Assembly (NCBI GenBank): GCA_023807065.1
Contig: JAJJLU010000591.1
Span: forward strand, 1 to 28,966
Source of the DNA: Isotricha intestinalis
Taxonomy: Eukaryota; Ciliophora; Litostomatea; Vestibuliferida; Isotrichidae
DNA: 28,966 bases
Direction of reading: 5' to 3'
In this document: in pieces, positions 25,521-28,966 of the stretch
How positions within the stretch are numbered: the stretch's first letter is position 1
How the letters are laid out: each line of letters opens with the position of its first letter
The notes under the pieces: generated by a model
What the model was told of the DNA's origin: nothing
The model's input: the letters and a program-made list of their open reading frames with translations, nothing else
Databases searched by the model: none
Position numbers and translations under genes: made by a program

Positions 25521-27770
25521 TTATTCTAACTCTTTCAAAGCTTCTTCTAAATAATTATTATCAAAAGGAATTTTAAAAAAATTAATATCATTATATTTAT
25601 CATTATCTAATTCATCAACAAGTAAATTTCCTTTTTGATTTTTAATATCTTCTTCTTTTTCAGAACTTTTAACTTCATCAATAAATTCAAAATCATCAAT
25701 ATTAACAGAACCAATATTATCTTTATTATTTTTATTATCATTATTAAACCAATTATCTTCATTATCGTTATCATTAAAGAAATTATCTTCTTTTTCAAAA
25801 GGATTTTTTTCTTCTTCTTTTTCTTTTTCATTTAATTCAACTTCTAAATTATTTTTATCACATAATTTATTTTCATATAATCTAACTACTTCACTAACAT
25901 TATTTTTAAAAAATTCATTCCAATCATCGTTAACATATTTTTGCATTGATTCACAAATATAATTTTTACTTGAAGTACTTTTTCTTTCTTTATTTTCATT
26001 AATTAATCTTTCATTATCAAAACCAAAACTATTTTTAAATTTATTAAAAATATCATTTCCTTCTGATCTATTTACAAAATTTATACTTCCTTCTCTTGAT
26101 CTATTAAATAATAATAAAGGTATTCCACCAATAACAGAATTAATTTTATAACTTAAACTAATTAAAAAAGGATAATAACCATGAGTAATTGTATTATTTG
26201 AAGTAAATTTAAATTTATTATTTTCATTTTCTAAAATATTATTCTTTATTATATTTATTATTTGAAGTTTTTCAAATAAATATTGTGAAAGTTCTATATG
26301 GTAATTAGCATCTTTTAAATAATTTTTAAATAATGATAATAATGATAATTGATATATATTATTCCATTCATATTTAAATAAATAATTAAAAGATATTTGA
26401 AAGAAATTTGATTTAATTAATAATTGATCATAAATATTATTAATATCAATAAAATAAGGAAATAAAGAAGAAAAAAATTCAATTATTTTTACTCTAAATA
26501 TTCCTAAAGGTTTAATTTCTAATTCATTAAAAACTGATTTTATTGGATTTAATTTTGAAAAAGTTTCTTCTTTTTGATTATAATTATCTATAAAATTATC
26601 AAAAGTATTTAATATATTTTCGCTTAAATTTGTATGAATTATTTTTTGATTGTCATCTAATTTTGGCTTTGTTACATTTTCACTATTTGATATCATAAAA
26701 GTTAATAAAGATAATATTTCAGAATAATTACTTTTTATTTGTAAATTATTTATATTTTCTTCTGAATTTAAATCTACTTTTAAATTTAAAAATAATGTTG
26801 TAAATATTCTTTCATTTTCCATTATTTCTTTTAATATTGTTTTTGTTTCAAATATATCTGTTAACATTAATACTATACTTGAAATTTTTTCTCTTTCTTC
26901 TTTTATTTTTAAATTTGAAAATATTTTTTCTATTAATTCTATTCTAATTTTAAATAATTCTTCATTATTATTTTCAATTAAATAATTATCAAATAATAAA
27001 AATTTAGATAATAAATCTGCAATTGATTTTCTATATGAATGATAAATAAATTTTTCAAGAATATCTTTTCTTTTAATAAAAAAGTAATTTATTAAAGTTA
27101 TTGGTTTCTTAAGGAATAACATAATTAAAAATTTAGAGAAATATCCTGTAAGAACATAATTTAATTCAGAATCAGTTTCAACAAAAGATAAAAAATAATC
27201 TAATAATTCTATTTTATCATTAGGATATTCATTTATTTTTTTTTCTTGTTTATTTTCTTCTTTATTTTCTTCTTTTTTTTCTTCTTTATTTTCTTCGTTT
27301 ATTTCTTTTTTATTTTCCTCTTTTATTTCTTCTTTACTTTCTTCTTTTTGTAAATTATCATTTTTTTCTTTAAGAGAAAAATCATCCGAAGAATTTTTAT
27401 TTTCATTGATCTTCTCTTTATCTTCTTTTTCTTTTAATTCTGAATTTGTCAAAAGAAATAAATCAGAGATGCTTGGTTCATCACAATTTAATAATTCAGA
27501 AGCAATAAATGGAAATTTATGTCCTTTTAATTGATCATCTTCTTTGGGTTCAATTATAATATAATTTATAAGAGATTTAATTTTATCCTTTGAAAAAAAT
27601 TTTAATAATTTTGGATTTTGATTTTTTAATTCTTGAATAATTTCTTCTTCAATTAATAAATCTTCTAAAGTTGAATTAGGATTATCTAATTTTTTTTCAA
27701 CTTCAATAGAAGTTAATTTCATATTATTAAATGTTAATCCTGAAAGAAAACCTAAATTCCCAAAAAACAT
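25521..27770 (-). CDS. SAPS-domain regulatory subunit of a PP6/Sit4-type phosphatase
   Basis: The protein has 749 residues. The N-terminus MFFGNLGFLSG followed by STLEDLLIEEEIIQELKNQN is characteristic of SAPS proteins (yeast Sap155/185/190, animal PPP6R1-3). SLINYIIIEP...KFPFIASELLNCD (about 86-117) follows. A Glu/Lys/Asn-rich insert occupies about 140-180. Then comes the SAPS core: ETDSELNYVLTGYFSKFLIM then LFLKKPITLINYFF (about 197-230). Helical ARM-like repeats continue to ESMQKYVNDDWNEFF (about 610-625), and the C-terminal tail is acidic (Asp/Asn/Glu-rich). These subunits bind the catalytic phosphatase (Sit4/PP6) and direct it to cell-cycle and stress substrates. The start ATG at 27770 is at the family position. 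It is the last intact gene before the telomere, and a relic of the same family lies at 1473-1740. Confidence 0.9.
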   Translation of the reverse strand: MFFGNLGFLSGLTFNNMKLTSIEVEKKLDNPNSTLEDLLIEEEIIQELKNQNPKLLKFFSKDKIKSLINYIIIEPKEDDQLKGHKFPFIASELLNCDEPSISDLFLLTNSELKEKEDKEKINENKNSSDDFSLKEKNDNLQKEESKEEIKEENKKEINEENKEEKKEENKEENKQEKKINEYPNDKIELLDYFLSFVETDSELNYVLTGYFSKFLIMLFLKKPITLINYFFIKRKDILEKFIYHSYRKSIADLLSKFLLFDNYLIENNNEELFKIRIELIEKIFSNLKIKEEREKISSIVLMLTDIFETKTILKEIMENERIFTTLFLNLKVDLNSEENINNLQIKSNYSEILSLLTFMISNSENVTKPKLDDNQKIIHTNLSENILNTFDNFIDNYNQKEETFSKLNPIKSVFNELEIKPLGIFRVKIIEFFSSLFPYFIDINNIYDQLLIKSNFFQISFNYLFKYEWNNIYQLSLLSLFKNYLKDANYHIELSQYLFEKLQIINIIKNNILENENNKFKFTSNNTITHGYYPFLISLSYKINSVIGGIPLLLFNRSREGSINFVNRSEGNDIFNKFKNSFGFDNERLINENKERKSTSSKNYICESMQKYVNDDWNEFFKNNVSEVVRLYENKLCDKNNLEVELNEKEKEEEKNPFEKEDNFFNDNDNEDNWFNNDNKNNKDNIGSVNIDDFEFIDEVKSSEKEEDIKNQKGNLLVDELDNDKYNDINFFKIPFDNNYLEEALKELE
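27241..27350 (-). repeat. Imperfect Glu/Asn/Lys-coding repeat in the SAPS gene
   Basis: A purine-rich stretch (read on the minus strand) encodes repeats of EENK, EEKK and similar units within the N-terminal third of the SAPS protein. It interrupts a region that is a loop in the family, so it is probably a slippage-prone linker without structure. Confidence 0.75.
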
Positions 27771-27844
27771 TTATAAAAGTTTAAAAAATAAAAAAAATTA
27801 AACTTTAAAATAATATATTAAATGATAATAATTATTATATTTTA

Positions 27845-28003
27845 TATATTAGAATTATAATATTCACATCTTTCTTTTTCTTCTACTTGATAATTTTTTT
27901 AATTCTTTAATTAATTCATCTAAATCTATTAAAATTTCTTTAGAAATTTTATTGTTGATTGATTTCCTTTTCAGTACAATATCTAAACATAGTTTTTAGA
28001 TAA
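27845..28003 (-). pseudogene. Coding relic in subtelomere
   Basis: Read on the minus strand, one frame gives CLDIVLKRKSINNKISKEIL then IDLDELIKELKK. After a one-base frame change it continues YQVEEKERCEYYNSNI and a TAA. Codon use is like that of intact genes. No start is identifiable and the family is unknown. Confidence 0.35.
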
Positions 28004-28434
28004 ATTTTGAACAACATAATTTTTTGTTTATTTAATATTTCATTTAGAGGAAAAACAATTATTATTGATCTTAATTTTAATTATGAAAATTTAATTTTTT
28101 TCTTATTTGATTATATATTTGATAAGAAAGAAAAAAAAACAAAAATTTTTAATTTAAAAATAACTAAACAAATATATTCAAAATAAAATTGAATGATATT
28201 ACTATAATAGAAGAAAATAACCAATTATCATTTAATATTCATAAAAAAATATTGTATTTTTTATCATTATCACATCCTCTTTATCACAACAAGTTAAAAT
28301 TCTATAATAGAAAAAATAAATAGTAATTGAAATAATATAATCATTAAAGTCTTTTTTCTATTTTTAATTTAAATATCTTTTTGATTATTTAAAGATAATA
28401 TATTAAAACAAATGATAGTTAATTCTAAAATACA

Positions 28435-28650
28435 ATTTAACTCAGTAACAACAAATAATTTCTTTTTTGAAAATTTATTAGATCAAAAAGTAAAAATCCA
28501 ATAGCATTAGCCAGTATATTTAAAGTAATAATAAAATTTCTTTTTTTATTATAATCTTTATCAATTTTTTCAAAACAAAAATTAATTGAACAACAATTAC
28601 AACAACAAAAATAGTAATCTCCATAAAACAAATCATTACAACAAAAATTT
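28435..28650 (-). pseudogene. Cys-rich membrane-protein fragment
   Basis: A minus-strand open stretch reads YFCCCNCCSINFCFEKIDKD then KRNFIITLNILANAIGFLLF, that is a Cys cluster followed by a charged turn and a hydrophobic segment. There is no ATG start (only TTG) and stops flank it. Another frame over the same bases is also hydrophobic, so the reading frame is uncertain. It may be the remnant of a membrane-protein gene. Confidence 0.25.
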
Positions 28651-28674
28651 TAAAATAACTATCATCTTGAGTTT

Positions 28675-28854
28675 TAAATAGTATATGAAGATTATTATAA
28701 AAATTACTTATTAATATTTGATAAAATTTTTTCTTTTTTTTCTGTGAATATTATATATATTAATTATTTTGAAGATGGTTCAAAAATTCTTTATAGTGGA
28801 GGTATTGAAAAAGAATATGTTTGTGTAGAAGTAGAAATAAATATTTCAAATTAA
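28675..28854 (+). pseudogene. C-terminal coding relic next to the telomere
   Basis: Plus-strand frame after a TAA at 28675 reads VYEDYYKNYLLIFDKIFSFF, then SVNIIYINYFEDG, SKILYSGGIEKEYVCVEVEI and NISN, ending at a TAA (28852-28854). Codon choice is coding-like. It lacks a start and ends 85 bp before the telomeric repeat. The family is not recognised. It may be the surviving 3' end of a gene whose upstream part (before the in-frame TAA) has decayed. Confidence 0.4.
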
Positions 28855-28939
28855 CTTTGAGTAATTGTTTATTATATTTAAAAATTTTTTAAAAAGAAAA
28901 TTATTATTTTATTCTATCAGTAAATTAGATATAAAATTT

Positions 28940-28966
28940 ATTGGGGATTGGGGATTGGGGATTGGG
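28940..28966 (+). repeat. Telomeric repeat, (ATTGGGG)n
   Basis: Three full ATTGGGG units and a six-base partial copy run off the right edge, G-rich strand oriented outward as expected for a chromosome end. On the other strand the unit is CCCCAAT. It has the T2G4 style of ciliate telomeres with an added A. The very G-rich run in an otherwise extremely AT-rich sequence makes chance improbable. Confidence 0.9.

Larger units (their letters stand above)
27771..28939. other. Subtelomeric region, no intact gene
   Basis: Nearly 1.2 kb between the SAPS start codon and the telomere. Besides the three coding relics listed separately it is A/T-rich filler. The segment just upstream of 27770 must contain the SAPS promoter. 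No tandem subtelomeric repeat is seen. Confidence 0.6.

Noticed and set aside
1..28966. CRISPR array, prokaryotic defence island or virus
   Set aside because: No regularly spaced repeats, no operons or ribosome-binding sites, and the recognisable genes are eukaryotic nuclear housekeeping genes.
1..28966. Reassigned ciliate genetic code (TAA/TAG as Gln)
   Set aside because: All intact genes lack internal TAA, TAG and TGA and end at the expected family C-terminus with one of the three; Gln is written CAA. Only relics contain internal TAA.

Overview
The window is extremely AT-rich, gene-dense nuclear DNA of a eukaryote, and its right edge ends in about four tandem copies of ATTGGGG, a G4-type telomeric repeat. 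I infer a macronuclear chromosome end from a ciliate. The reasons are the telomere type, very compact genes, tiny introns (one well-supported 28-nt intron and one possible 22-nt intron), Asn/Lys-rich proteins and a probable ciliary protein. Intact genes end in TAA (most), TAG (MCM2 and the GAP-like gene) or TGA (the axonemal-like gene), and none contains an internal stop, so the code is standard. Among ciliates this fits litostomes such as the rumen entodiniomorphs. I recall a CCCCAAT-type telomere in that group, but I cannot verify it here. Another AT-rich protist is not excluded.

Layout. From 1 to 2.4 kb is a graveyard, all on the minus strand: a frameshifted WD-repeat gene (168-1247), a relic holding a near-identical block of the PP6-regulatory (SAPS) gene found intact at the right end (about 1473-1740), and an unidentified decayed coding region (about 1790-2344). 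From 2.4 to 15.7 kb is a housekeeping block: MCM2 (-), a Kelch-like protein (+), an FCP1/SCP-type phosphatase (+), a Prp43/DHX15 DEAH helicase (+), a divergent RasGAP-like protein (+), a DUF4485-like coiled-coil protein (+), RNA polymerase II subunit Rpb3 (-) and a six-finger C2H2 protein (+). From 15.7 to 20.8 kb are an empty spacer, a coiled-coil protein, a protein kinase A regulatory subunit whose first exon I recovered upstream of a 28-nt intron, and a probable axonemal protein. From 20.8 to 27.8 kb are a spacer with a GC-richer island (about 21025-21232), a second FCP1/SCP-type phosphatase, a PAP2-like membrane protein with a substituted catalytic motif, and the intact SAPS-domain PP6 regulatory subunit. 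From 27.8 kb to the end is subtelomere with coding relics, then the telomere.

Functionally the window mixes replication (MCM2), transcription (Rpb3 and CTD-phosphatase-like enzymes), splicing and ribosome biogenesis (DHX15), signalling (PKA R, PP6R, GAP-like) and cilium-associated proteins. I see no operon-like logic and no prokaryotic-type defence system. The most interesting points are the relic/intact SAPS pair at opposite ends, the four-cysteine cluster in Rpb3, two signalling or enzyme domains whose catalytic residues look substituted, the recovered micro-exon structure, and the compositional island.
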